Below, in pieces: positions 9,050 to 17,776 of a DNA stretch of 48,944 nucleotides (the stretch's first letter is position 1; each line of letters begins with the position of its first letter). The notes under the pieces are model-generated. The model did not search any database. It saw only the letters and a program-made list of their open reading frames with translations, and was not told where the DNA came from. A program made the translations under genes and the position numbers. Origin of the DNA: Candidatus Riflebacteria bacterium HGW-Riflebacteria-1 (GTDB taxonomy: Bacteria > Muiribacteriota > Ozemobacteria > Ozemobacterales > Ozemobacteraceae); NCBI GenBank assembly GCA_002839445.1, contig PGYB01000030.1, forward strand, positions 1 to 48,944. Reading direction: 5' to 3'.

Positions 9050-10558
9050 TCATTTCTCTTGAGCAATAAGTTCGCGAACCCTGGCCATGGCTTCGTCATG
9101 ACTGGTGATCTCACCGAGAAACTGAGCCTCTTCGAGAGCTTCGAGAATTCTTTTGAATTCGGGGCCCGGCTTCAGCTTAAAATGTGTAATCAGATCGTTG
9201 CCGTTGAGAAATGGCGCCAGTTTTGGCCTTTTGAGCTGTTCGTAAAAAGCATGCATCAGGTCCATAATGCCAAGTTCAAAATCGGTAAGCTCGTTTGAGC
9301 TGAGCGAACCCTGAGCTGAGCAGCGGTCTGCCAGCGACAGAAGAGCAATGCCAAGACCATCACGGCCGGTTTCTGAGAAATATCGAAAAAGTCGCTTGTC
9401 ATTCACGCCCTGCTGCAGCATCACACCGGGGCGCATGTGGTTTTTTACCAGAAGCTGCAGATACTGGCTTTCATTGACCGAAAGTCGTAGAGATTCGCTG
9501 ATATCACGGGTAATTCGCACGCCTTCCATTTCGTGGCCATGAAAAATTACCCGGCCTGATTCATGGTCGATTCTTTTGCAGTCAGGCTTTCCCAGGTCGT
9601 GCAGCAGGCAGCCGAGCTTGAGCAGTTCACGGTAACTGCGGCTGCCAGAAAGATTTTCATCAAGATATTTCTCAAAAGTTGGCCACCACCCTGGTCTATT
9701 CGGATCCAGCAGTAGTTTTTCAAGATTTTCGAGTGTAAGCATGCTGTGCTCGAAGACATCGAGATGATGCCATTCGTTCTGCTCAACACCTTCGCAGGCG
9801 GCAAGCTGCGGAAAAATAACCGCCAGAATGCCAGTCTGGTGCATGATGCGAATCCATTGCGTGCTGTTGTTGACCTGTAATACCTTAAACAGCTCATCGC
9901 GAATGCGTTCACCCGATACGCCCTTAAGCAGTGGCGCCTGGTCGACGACCATTTTATACAACTGCGGCGAAAAGCTGGCATTGAAAAGCGCTGAAAACCT
10001 GAAGGCCCGCATGAGACGCAGCGGATCATCAGTGAACAGGTTGTCGGAACAGGGTATTATCAACCCCTGTCTGAGGTGTTCGCAGCCTGACAGCGGGTCA
10101 TAAAGCTCAAGTTCACATGGCTCGGCGGTGCCTGAGTTTTTGACCGGCCGACCAGGTTTTATGTCAGCCGCGTCAGCAGACAATGACAATCTGGCCGCTA
10201 TCGCATTGATGGTAAAATCGCGGGCGCGCAGGTCATCATCGATGTTCTCGGCGCGAAATCTCGAAATATCAAAGGTATAATGCCTGTCTTCCCAGGTTCT
10301 GACTACTCTGACCACCTGGCGTTCTTCGTCAAGAACGACGAACCCGGACCCGGTCTTTCGCGCGTATTCTCGCGCGGCAGGTATCGGATCAAAGCCGGTG
10401 GCAAGATCGAGATCGGGCAGGGTAGTGTAACCTCTGAGCAGGTCTCTGATGCTGCCGCCAACCAGCCAGACCTCATGGCCTTCTGCCGGCTTGAGAAAGT
10501 ACAAAATCTCCCGCAACATCATGTGTTCACGTTGCGGGAGATTTATTTTAATTGTCAT
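9050..10558 (-). CDS. cca: CCA-adding/poly(A) polymerase-type tRNA nucleotidyltransferase with HD domain
   Basis: Predicted to add or repair the CCA end of tRNAs, or to polyadenylate RNA. Numbering is from the longest frame. The class II nucleotidyltransferase head has VGGSIRD (55-61) and the metal aspartates D71 and D73 in DLDLA. The ARDFTINAIA block follows at about 134-143 and the DPLRLMRAFRFSA block near 200-212. A C-terminal HD phosphohydrolase domain (H342 D343 in LLHDLGKP) is present, as in CCA enzymes that remove 2',3'-cyclic phosphates. ATG 10558 gives 502 aa. A later pair of ATGs at 10522 and 10519 would give about 490 aa and fits the usual short N-terminus. Neither has a good ribosome binding site. 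It follows gcvPB by 7 bp, so it can be read through from the glycine operon. Confidence 0.88.
   Translation of the reverse strand: MTIKINLPQREHMMLREILYFLKPAEGHEVWLVGGSIRDLLRGYTTLPDLDLATGFDPIPAAREYARKTGSGFVVLDEERQVVRVVRTWEDRHYTFDISRFRAENIDDDLRARDFTINAIAARLSLSADAADIKPGRPVKNSGTAEPCELELYDPLSGCEHLRQGLIIPCSDNLFTDDPLRLMRAFRFSALFNASFSPQLYKMVVDQAPLLKGVSGERIRDELFKVLQVNNSTQWIRIMHQTGILAVIFPQLAACEGVEQNEWHHLDVFEHSMLTLENLEKLLLDPNRPGWWPTFEKYLDENLSGSRSYRELLKLGCLLHDLGKPDCKRIDHESGRVIFHGHEMEGVRITRDISESLRLSVNESQYLQLLVKNHMRPGVMLQQGVNDKRLFRYFSETGRDGLGIALLSLADRCSAQGSLSSNELTDFELGIMDLMHAFYEQLKRPKLAPFLNGNDLITHFKLKPGPEFKRILEALEEAQFLGEITSHDEAMARVRELIAQEK
10504..10544 (-). promoter_or_regulatory. Strong hairpin at the 5' end of cca
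   Basis: A perfect 14-bp inverted repeat (10504-10517 with 10531-10544) encloses a 13-nt loop. Read on the minus strand it is followed by TTTTGT, so it resembles a weak intrinsic terminator between gcvPB and cca. The candidate cca start codons at 10522/10519 lie in the loop, so it could also gate translation. It overlaps coding sequence if cca starts at 10558. Confidence 0.6.
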
Positions 10559-10565
10559 CTGCAGA

Positions 10566-12017
10566 CTATTCAGGTTTCTGGAAGTAGTTGATATCGGGCT
10601 TGCGGGCAGCTGTTGCCTCGTCAAGGCGGCGCACTGGTGTTTTCGTCGGTGCGTTCTTGAGATTTTCCGGCTTTTCTGCGGCTTCGCGCGCTATCATTTC
10701 CATGGCTTCGATGAAGCAGTCGAGCGTGCCTTTGCTTTCGGTTTCGGTTGGTTCGATCATCATCGACTCTTCGACAATCATCGGGAAGTAGATTGTGGGA
10801 GCGTGAAAGCCGAAATCAAGCAGGCGCTTGGCGACGTCGAGCGTCTTGACGCCATACTTGGCGAGACCTTTTCCCGACAGCACGAATTCGTGCTTGCAGA
10901 AGCGGTCGTATGGCAGATCAAAGGTCTTTTTAAGACGCTGCATCATGTAGTTCGCGTTGAGAACCGCATAAGCAGAGACATTCTTGAGACCTTCGCGGCC
11001 GTTAACCAGAATATAGGCATACGCGCGCACGAGCACGAGAAAGTTGCCGACAGAAGCGAGCACCGGACCAACTGATTCGCGGCATTTGGTCTGCAGGTGA
11101 TACTTTTTGCCGTCATGCTGAATGCGCGGGTTGGGCAGGAAAGGTTCGAGATGCTTTTTGACACCAACCGGGCCGGCACCCGGGCCACCGCCGCCGTGCG
11201 GAGTCGAGAAGGTTTTGTGCAGATTGAGGTGCACGATGTCAAAGCCCATGTCGCCGGGTCGTGTCCAGCCCATGATGGCGTTAAGGTTGGCGCCGTCATA
11301 GTAGACCAGGCCGTCGACAGAATGGATCAGATGAGCCAGTTCCCCGATGTTCTCATCGAACAGGCCGAGAGTGTTCGGGTTGGTGATCATCAGACCAGCG
11401 ATATCAGGGCCAAGTTTCGATTTAAGGTCTTCGATATCAACGCCGCCGCGCGCATCAGATTTGATGTTGACGACTTCGTAGCCAACCATGGCGCATGAAG
11501 CGGGATTGGTGCCATGACCACTGTCGGGAATCATGACTTTTGTCTTATGATTGCCCTTTTTGCGGTGATAAGCAAGCATGATCAGCAGGCCGGTAAGTTC
11601 ACCCTGGGCGCCGGCTGCCGGTTGCAGGGTCATTGCGTCCATGCCGGTAATTTCGGCGAGCGACTCTTCAAGAGTCTTGAGCATCTGCAGAGCGCCCTGA
11701 ACCGTTTCGTCAGGCTGCTGCGGGTGCAGGTTGGCGAACCCGGCGAGGCGCGCCATGTTTTCGTTAACCCGCGGGTTATACTTCATGGTGCAGGAACCGA
11801 GAGGATAAAAGCCGATATCTACGCTGTGATTGAGGCGTGACAGCCGGGTGAAGTGACGAACCACATCGAGTTCTGACAGCGAGGGCAGCGGTAGTTCCTG
11901 ACGCAGAAAGCGTGCAGGAATATGATCGGCGGGATCAACTTCAGGAACATCAAGCGCCGGCAGCGTAAAGCCGCGGCAGCCGTCTTTTGACAGGTCGAAA
12001 ATCAAGGGTTCAGCCAT
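10566..12017 (-). CDS. gcvPB: Glycine dehydrogenase (decarboxylating) subunit 2
   Basis: PLP-binding half of the split P-protein. With GcvPA it decarboxylates glycine and passes the aminomethyl group to lipoyl-GcvH, or does the reverse during glycine synthesis. The product is 483 aa, normal for the split form. The PLP lysine is K268 in LNLHKTFSTPHGGGGPG. The upstream SGHGTNPAS block and the GARGV/GGVDIEDL-type segment are conserved. It overlaps gcvPA by 8 bp and has AGGAGG before its ATG, typical of translational coupling for a 1:1 complex. Confidence 0.97.
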   Translation of the reverse strand: MAEPLIFDLSKDGCRGFTLPALDVPEVDPADHIPARFLRQELPLPSLSELDVVRHFTRLSRLNHSVDIGFYPLGSCTMKYNPRVNENMARLAGFANLHPQQPDETVQGALQMLKTLEESLAEITGMDAMTLQPAAGAQGELTGLLIMLAYHRKKGNHKTKVMIPDSGHGTNPASCAMVGYEVVNIKSDARGGVDIEDLKSKLGPDIAGLMITNPNTLGLFDENIGELAHLIHSVDGLVYYDGANLNAIMGWTRPGDMGFDIVHLNLHKTFSTPHGGGGPGAGPVGVKKHLEPFLPNPRIQHDGKKYHLQTKCRESVGPVLASVGNFLVLVRAYAYILVNGREGLKNVSAYAVLNANYMMQRLKKTFDLPYDRFCKHEFVLSGKGLAKYGVKTLDVAKRLLDFGFHAPTIYFPMIVEESMMIEPTETESKGTLDCFIEAMEMIAREAAEKPENLKNAPTKTPVRRLDEATAARKPDINYFQKPE

Positions 12018-13356
12018 TGATAAACCCTCCTAACAGGTTACAATAGTGATCGATCTCGTCTTTGGTGCGTTTCTCAGTAACTGCGACCAATACACAGTCT
12101 TTGAGGTTAGAGAACCAGTTGTCGAGCGGAATGCCGGCGAAAACGCCCTGTTTGGCCATTTTGCCGATGACCTTACGCGCGTTGGGGATCTTAACCACAA
12201 GTTCATGGAAGAAGCTGCCGGTGAACGGAAAGCTCACACCCTCGACCTTGGCGAGTTCGCGCTTGAGGTAATGCGCTTTCTGGAAGCACTGCAGCGCGAC
12301 TTCTTTGATACCTTCGCGGCCCATCAGGCTCATGTAGATAGTCGTATTGAGGGCCATAAGAGCCTGGTTCGAGCAGATATTGCTGCTGGCTTTTTCGCGT
12401 CTGATGTGCTGTTCGCGAGCCTGCAGGGTCAGAACATAACCGGCTTTTCCGTCAATATCGGTGGTTCTGCCAACAATGCGCCCGGGCATGCGGCGCAGCA
12501 GGGCTTTTTTGGCGGCAAGAAATCCTACATACGGACCGCCGTAACTGAGCGGAATGCCAAGTGGCTGGCCTTCGCCGGCTACGATGTCTGCACCAAGTTT
12601 TCCTGGTGTTTCGAGCAGGCCAAGAGCGATCGGGTTGGCAACTACTATCGAAAGGGCTCCGGCATTGTGCGTCATTTCCGAAATCTTCTCGATATCCTCA
12701 ATACCGCCCAGGAAGTTTGGATACTGCATAACGACAGCAGCAACCTGATCATTGAGGGCTTCCTGAATTTTAGCGGGGTCGACCGCGCCGTCTTCGAAAG
12801 GCACACTTATCAGTTCAACTCCAAGGGGCGTGTTGAGTGAGCTCATTACCCGGCGATATTCGGGATTAACCGTCTGCAGCACAAGTACACGGTTGCGCCT
12901 GGTCTGTGCTGTCGCCATGTTTATTGCTTCGACAGTGGCGGTCGCACCTTCATACATCGAGGCGTTGGCCTGATCCATGCCGGTCAGGCCGCTGATCAGA
13001 CTCTGAAATTCGTAGATGCACTGCAGAGTGCCCTGCGATACTTCAGGCTGATAAGGGGTGTAAGCGGTAAAGAAGTCGCCGCGCAGCAGCAGATGATCGA
13101 TCACCGAAGGGATAATGTGATCATAAGCGCCGCCGCCAAGAAAGCAGACGTTGTTGTCAACGGTTTCATTAGTCTGCGCAAGGCGGGTAACCTTGCGAAT
13201 CATCTCGGGCTCGCTCATGCCTGCGGGAATGTTGAGTTCACCCTGAAGCCTGAGTTCCGGTGGAATTTCGGCGAACAGGTCGTCTACCGTTTTAACGCCG
13301 ATTGCCCCTAGCATTTCCTGCAGTTCAGCAGGAGTTGTGGGGATATAATTAGCCAT
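12010..13356 (-). CDS. gcvPA: Glycine dehydrogenase (decarboxylating) subunit 1
   Basis: Partner of GcvPB in the split P-protein. It is 448 aa, the standard length, and begins with the family pattern IPTTPAELQEMLGAIG. The cofactor lysine is carried by the other subunit, so none is expected here. Conserved runs include LGGGAYDHIIPSVID, AYTPYQPEVSQGTLQ and SLMGREGIKEVA. AGGAG lies just upstream of ATG 13356. It sits between gcvH (18 bp gap) and gcvPB (8 bp overlap) and is translated from the same operon message. Confidence 0.97.
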   Translation of the reverse strand: MANYIPTTPAELQEMLGAIGVKTVDDLFAEIPPELRLQGELNIPAGMSEPEMIRKVTRLAQTNETVDNNVCFLGGGAYDHIIPSVIDHLLLRGDFFTAYTPYQPEVSQGTLQCIYEFQSLISGLTGMDQANASMYEGATATVEAINMATAQTRRNRVLVLQTVNPEYRRVMSSLNTPLGVELISVPFEDGAVDPAKIQEALNDQVAAVVMQYPNFLGGIEDIEKISEMTHNAGALSIVVANPIALGLLETPGKLGADIVAGEGQPLGIPLSYGGPYVGFLAAKKALLRRMPGRIVGRTTDIDGKAGYVLTLQAREQHIRREKASSNICSNQALMALNTTIYMSLMGREGIKEVALQCFQKAHYLKRELAKVEGVSFPFTGSFFHELVVKIPNARKVIGKMAKQGVFAGIPLDNWFSNLKDCVLVAVTEKRTKDEIDHYCNLLGGFING

Positions 13357-13374
13357 ATAACAGCTCCTGTATGG

Positions 13375-13734
13375 TTATTCGCAGATTTTTTTGTAGTCAG
13401 CTTCTGAAAGCAGGGAGTCGAATTCCTTGGCGTCGGCGACCTTGATTTTAACGATCCAGCCTGCATCCATGGGCGATTCGTTGACCATGGCGGGATTGCC
13501 TTCAAGGCCTTCGTTAACTTCGACAACTTCGCCACCTACCGGAGCATACAAGTCCGAAACGGTTTTAACCGATTCAATTGTGCCAAAAGTCTTACCCATG
13601 GTGACTTTGCTGCCAACTGACGGTAGCTCGACAAAAACCACGTCGCCAAGCTGGTGGGCCGCGTAATCAGTGATGCCGATGGTTACGATGTCGCCTTCGA
13701 GTTTTGCCCATTCGTGTTCTTTGGTGAATTTCAT
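13375..13734 (-). CDS. gcvH: Glycine cleavage system H protein
   Basis: Lipoyl carrier that shuttles the aminomethyl group between P-protein, T-protein and lipoamide dehydrogenase. It is 119 aa, slightly shorter than the usual 125-130. The lipoylated lysine is K57 in GTIESVKTVSDLYAP. The N-terminal TKEHEWAKLEGD block and the acidic C-terminal half are as expected. GGAG precedes ATG 13734. The E3 subunit (lipoamide dehydrogenase) and lipoate enzymes are not encoded in this window, so they must lie elsewhere. Confidence 0.97.
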   Translation of the reverse strand: MKFTKEHEWAKLEGDIVTIGITDYAAHQLGDVVFVELPSVGSKVTMGKTFGTIESVKTVSDLYAPVGGEVVEVNEGLEGNPAMVNESPMDAGWIVKIKVADAKEFDSLLSEADYKKICE

Positions 13735-13749
13735 CTTATGGTCTCCTGT

Positions 13750-14988
13750 TTAAATAGAATAAAAGGGGAATTTACTGCAGATTTCGTGCACTTTGCCCTT
13801 GACCGTCGCGAGATTGACAGCGTCTTCAGGCGCAGACAGGGCCTGATCCATCAGGTCAGCAATCTTTGTCATTTCAACTGGTGTCATGCCGCGGGTGGTA
13901 ACCGCTGGTGTGCCGACGCGCAGCCCGGAAGTAACGAATGGCGATTGCGGATCATTCGGGATCGTGTTTTTGTTAACTGTTATGCCTGCGTGGTCTAATG
14001 CCTTTTCAGCAAGTTTGCCGGTGACATTCTTGTTGCGCACATCGATCAGCATCAGGTGGTTATCGGTGCCACCAGAAACGAGCCGGAAGCCCTTGGCGAC
14101 CAGAGCGGCCGCGAGAGCCTGAGCGTTTTCGAGAACTTTCTTCTGGTAAGTTTTGAATTCTGGCTCAAGTGCCTCTTTAAAGGCGACCGCCTTGGCTGCG
14201 ATAACGTGCATGAGCGGGCCGCCCTGCAGACCGGGAAAGATCGCCTTGTCGATAGCTTTGGCCCATTTTTCCTTGCAGAGAACCAGGCCGCCGCGAGGTC
14301 CGCGCAGGGTCTTGTGTGTTGTGGAAGTTACAAAATCAGCGTAGGGAATCGGCGTCGGGTGCAGTCCGGCCGCAACCAGTCCGGCGATGTGGGCCATGTC
14401 GACGCACATTACCGCTTCGATTTCGTCGCAGACTTTGCGGATTCTCTCGAAATCAATAATGCGCGGGTAAGCAGACGCGCCAACCATGATCATTTTGGCC
14501 TTGTGCTCGACAGCCAGCTTATGCAGCATGTCGTAATCAAGAGTTTCAGTATCGTCAGTTACGCCGTAAGGCACCACGTTATAAAGCAGGCCGCTGAAGT
14601 TAACCGGGCTGCCGTGAGTAAGATGGCCGCCGTTCTGCAGGTTCATTCCGAGAAAAGTGTCGCCGGGTTTAAGAACAACCTGATAAACCGCCATATTTGC
14701 CTGGCTGCCAGAATGGGGCTGCACGTTGGCATGTTCGGCGCTAAAAAGCTCTTTAACGCGGTCGCGGGCAAGATTTTCAGCTTCGTCGACGACTTCGCAG
14801 CCGCCGTAATAGCGCTTTGCCGGGTAACCTTCAGCGTATTTGTTGGTTAGAACCGAACCGAGTGCTTCGAGTACTGCTTCTGATACGAAGTTCTCGGAAG
14901 CGATCAGCTCAATCTGGCTCATCTGGCGATTTTTTTCGCGTCCGATAATTTCAAAAATCTCGTTGTCGAATTCTTTAAGACTGCGCAT
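13750..14988 (-). CDS. glyA: Serine hydroxymethyltransferase
   Basis: PLP enzyme interconverting serine plus tetrahydrofolate with glycine plus 5,10-methylene-tetrahydrofolate. The length of 412 aa is typical of bacterial SHMT. The PLP lysine is K226 in TSTTHKTLRGPRGG. SENFVSEAVLEALGS, YAEGYPAKRYYGG and PHSGSQANMAVY are the classic substrate and cofactor blocks. AGGAG precedes ATG 14988. It is inserted between gcvT (2 bp gap) and gcvH, so serine synthesis is coupled to the glycine system in one message. Confidence 0.98.
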   Translation of the reverse strand: MRSLKEFDNEIFEIIGREKNRQMSQIELIASENFVSEAVLEALGSVLTNKYAEGYPAKRYYGGCEVVDEAENLARDRVKELFSAEHANVQPHSGSQANMAVYQVVLKPGDTFLGMNLQNGGHLTHGSPVNFSGLLYNVVPYGVTDDTETLDYDMLHKLAVEHKAKMIMVGASAYPRIIDFERIRKVCDEIEAVMCVDMAHIAGLVAAGLHPTPIPYADFVTSTTHKTLRGPRGGLVLCKEKWAKAIDKAIFPGLQGGPLMHVIAAKAVAFKEALEPEFKTYQKKVLENAQALAAALVAKGFRLVSGGTDNHLMLIDVRNKNVTGKLAEKALDHAGITVNKNTIPNDPQSPFVTSGLRVGTPAVTTRGMTPVEMTKIADLMDQALSAPEDAVNLATVKGKVHEICSKFPFYSI

Positions 14989-14990
14989 AA

Positions 14991-16079
14991 TTAACTCCTT
15001 GCCCTGGTGTAAAATGGTGTTTCTATGATGGTAGCGGGGTAGTTTTTACCGCGGATTTCGATATCGATTACGGTGCCGATTGCACTGAGTGCGGGTGGAA
15101 CATAACCGAGGCCGATGTTCTTTTTAAGCGTTGGTGCCATGGTTCCGGAGGTTACTTCACCGACTACGCTGCCGTCTTTTACAATCGGGTAGCCATGGCG
15201 TGCGGCCGGGCCCTTTGCGAGTTCAAAGCCGACAAGAGTTTTGCTGACACCCTGGTCCTTCTGTTTTTTCAGCACGTCGCTGCCATTAAAAGCGCCTTTG
15301 TTGAACTTGACGGTCCAGTTCAGATTGGCTTCGATCGGAGTAGTGCTGTCGTGAATATCGTTGCCATAAAGCATCAGGCGCGCTTCGAGTCTGAGGGTAT
15401 CGCGGGCTCCAAGACCGATCGGCTTGATATCGACATCTTTGCCAGCTTCCATCAGGGCGTTCCAGAGCGTTTCTGAGTGTTCAGCATCATAATATAGCTC
15501 GAAGCCTTCTTCGCCGGTATAGCCTGTGCGACTGATGATGCAGTCTACGCCGACGACCTTGCCGGTGGTAAACCAGTAGAATTTGATTGGCTTAAGGCGC
15601 TGGCGGGTCAGTTTCTGCAGAACGGCTTCGGCCTTGGGCCCTTGAATAGCGATCAAACCGGTTTTTGCTGATTCGTTGGTGAACTTGACATCGCCTTCAA
15701 GCTGGCTTTTCATCCAGTTGAAGTCTTTGTCAATATTGCTGGCATTTACTACCAGCAGAAATTTTTCGGCGTTCCAGCGGTAGACAAGCAGGTCGTCAAC
15801 GATTGTGCCATCGGGTCGGCACATCGGACTATAAGCGATCTGGCGGTCAGAAAGCGCTTCGGCATCCTGAGTGACGATTTTTTGCACGTTCTTGAGAGCA
15901 TCTGGCCCGGTCATCCAGAACTCGCCCATGTGAAAAAGGTCGAAAAGCCCGGCGCCCTCGCGCACCGCATTGTGCTCTTCGATGATTGAGCTATACTGAA
16001 CCGGCATGTACCAGCCGGAGAAATCGATCATTCTTGCACCAAGTTTTTCATGAACTGCACACAACGGGGTCTTATTCAT
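14991..16079 (-). CDS. gcvT: Glycine cleavage system T protein (aminomethyltransferase)
   Basis: Transfers the methylene unit from aminomethyl-lipoyl-GcvH to tetrahydrofolate, releasing ammonia, and is reversible. The 362-aa length is normal. The N-terminal block LGARMIDFSGWYMPVQY and D96 in DGTIVDDLLVY, the aspartate needed for folate activation, are present. GYTGEEGFELYY and LRLEARLMLYGNDI complete the conserved core. AGGAG lies 5 nt before ATG 16079. It is the first gcv gene in the operon, after fhs. Confidence 0.97.
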   Translation of the reverse strand: MNKTPLCAVHEKLGARMIDFSGWYMPVQYSSIIEEHNAVREGAGLFDLFHMGEFWMTGPDALKNVQKIVTQDAEALSDRQIAYSPMCRPDGTIVDDLLVYRWNAEKFLLVVNASNIDKDFNWMKSQLEGDVKFTNESAKTGLIAIQGPKAEAVLQKLTRQRLKPIKFYWFTTGKVVGVDCIISRTGYTGEEGFELYYDAEHSETLWNALMEAGKDVDIKPIGLGARDTLRLEARLMLYGNDIHDSTTPIEANLNWTVKFNKGAFNGSDVLKKQKDQGVSKTLVGFELAKGPAARHGYPIVKDGSVVGEVTSGTMAPTLKKNIGLGYVPPALSAIGTVIDIEIRGKNYPATIIETPFYTRARS

Positions 16080-16102
16080 TCTTATCTCCTTTTATATTCT
16101 TT

Positions 16103-17764
16103 CTATAGTCCGGTTATATTGCCGTTTTCATCGACATCAATATGCTCTGCCGACGGGTTTGCCGGCAAACCCGGCATAGTCATGATTTCGCCGGCGATCG
16201 CAATGACAAAGCCTGCGCCGGCGCTTAAACGAACTTCGCGGATGGTTATCTCAAAGTCGCGCGGCCGGCCCAGCAGGTTCACGGTATCAGAAAGCGACGA
16301 CTGGGTCTTCGCGATACAAACGGGTATCTTGCGATAACCTAGTTTTTCGAACTTTTCGAGACTGTCTTTTGCCTTTTTAAGTATGGTAACCGAGCTGGCG
16401 CCGTAGCAGCAGCGAGCGATAACGTTTATTTTCTCGACCAGCGCCATTTCGAGTGGGTAGAGAAAAGCGAATTCATTTTTCTGTGTGGAAATGGCATTTT
16501 CGATTGCTTGTGCCAGGGCGATGCCGCCTGCCGGGCCCTTGCCGTAGATGTCGGCTTCTACCGCGGCTACTCCGAGTTTGCGCACTGCGTCGACGACCCA
16601 TTCAACTTCTTTGTCGGTGTCGCTGGCGAAGCGGTTAACTGAAACTACACAGGGCACTCCATAGTATTTTATGTTTTCGATGTGCTTGACCAGGTTGTCA
16701 AATCCAGATTTGACGGCCTGCAGATTTTCAGAGTCAAGCTGGTTTTTCGGAATCCCGCCATGCATCTTGAGTGCGCGCACAGTAGCGACAATTACCGCAG
16801 CTGCCGGCTTGAGCTTGCCAACCCGGCATTTGATGTCGAAGAATTTTTCGGCGCCGAGATCAGTGGCAAAACCGGCTTCGGTAACCACTACATCTGCCAG
16901 CTTGAGTGCCAGTTTGGTCGCGATCAGGCTGTTGCAGCCGTGCGCAATGTTGGCGAAAGGTCCACCATGAATCAGAACCGGCGTAGAATAGCGGGTCTGC
17001 ACCAGGTTGGGTTTCATTGCCTCTTTAAGAATTGCGCACATTGCACCCTGCGCCTTGAATTGTCGGGCATAAATCGGCTCCCCCTTGCGGTTGAAGGCGA
17101 CAATTATGCTGCCGAGGCGTTCGCGCAGCTCATTAAGATCTTCAGCAAGGCAGAGGGCTGCCATTACTTCTGAGGCGGCGGTAATATCAAAGCCGGTCTC
17201 GCGCGGAACACCATTCGCCGGGCCGCCCAGGCCTGAGACGATGCAGCGCAGGCTGCGGTCATTCATATCCATGACGCGTCTGAACGGTGTCGATTTGGGA
17301 TCGAGGTCGAACTCATTGCCATGCTGAACATGATTGGCAATCAACGCTGTAAGAAGATTGTGAGCCGAAGTTACCGCGTGAATATCGCCGGTAAAATGCA
17401 GGTTGATTTCGTCCATCGGCTCGATCTGGCTTTTACCACCACCGGTGGCGCCGCCCTTAACACCAAAAACCGGGCCCATCGATGGCTCGCGCAAACAAAG
17501 CAGCGTCTTGCGACCGAGCGCACGAAACGAATCGGCCAGACCGATGCAGGTGGTGGTTTTGCCTTCGCCAGCTGGAGTTGGCGTCATGGCAGAAACCAGA
17601 ATCAGTTTTCCATCAGGGTTATTGGCTACTCTCTGCCGTACTTTTGTCGAAATTTTGGCCTTGAGCCGGCCATATGGTTCGATTTCTTCGGGTAGCAGGC
17701 CAATTTCGAGGCCAACTTCTTCAACCGGCCGCAATCCTTCTTTGAGCTGTTTAAATTCTGGCAA
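16103..17764 (-). CDS. fhs: Formate-tetrahydrofolate ligase
   Basis: Activates formate with ATP and tetrahydrofolate to 10-formyl-tetrahydrofolate, the entry step for formate into one-carbon metabolism. It is 553 aa, the family length. The P-loop-like nucleotide site is TPTPAGEGKTTT (61-72). The start is TTG 17762-17764, preceded by GAGGTG; there is no nearer ATG. It lies 12 bp after the aminotransferase and 23 bp before gcvT. Together with FolD it supplies methylene-tetrahydrofolate to GcvT and GlyA. Confidence 0.97.
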   Translation of the reverse strand: MPEFKQLKEGLRPVEEVGLEIGLLPEEIEPYGRLKAKISTKVRQRVANNPDGKLILVSAMTPTPAGEGKTTTCIGLADSFRALGRKTLLCLREPSMGPVFGVKGGATGGGKSQIEPMDEINLHFTGDIHAVTSAHNLLTALIANHVQHGNEFDLDPKSTPFRRVMDMNDRSLRCIVSGLGGPANGVPRETGFDITAASEVMAALCLAEDLNELRERLGSIIVAFNRKGEPIYARQFKAQGAMCAILKEAMKPNLVQTRYSTPVLIHGGPFANIAHGCNSLIATKLALKLADVVVTEAGFATDLGAEKFFDIKCRVGKLKPAAAVIVATVRALKMHGGIPKNQLDSENLQAVKSGFDNLVKHIENIKYYGVPCVVSVNRFASDTDKEVEWVVDAVRKLGVAAVEADIYGKGPAGGIALAQAIENAISTQKNEFAFLYPLEMALVEKINVIARCCYGASSVTILKKAKDSLEKFEKLGYRKIPVCIAKTQSSLSDTVNLLGRPRDFEITIREVRLSAGAGFVIAIAGEIMTMPGLPANPSAEHIDVDENGNITGL

Positions 17765-17776
17765 AGCAGCACCTCA

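Noticed and set aside
12046..12840. 264-codon open frame opposite gcvPA
   Set aside because: Antisense to a fully conserved gene; long reverse frames arise from codon bias here, and no ribosome binding site or family match is visible. The same holds for 14056-14850 opposite glyA and 10449-11075 opposite gcvPB.
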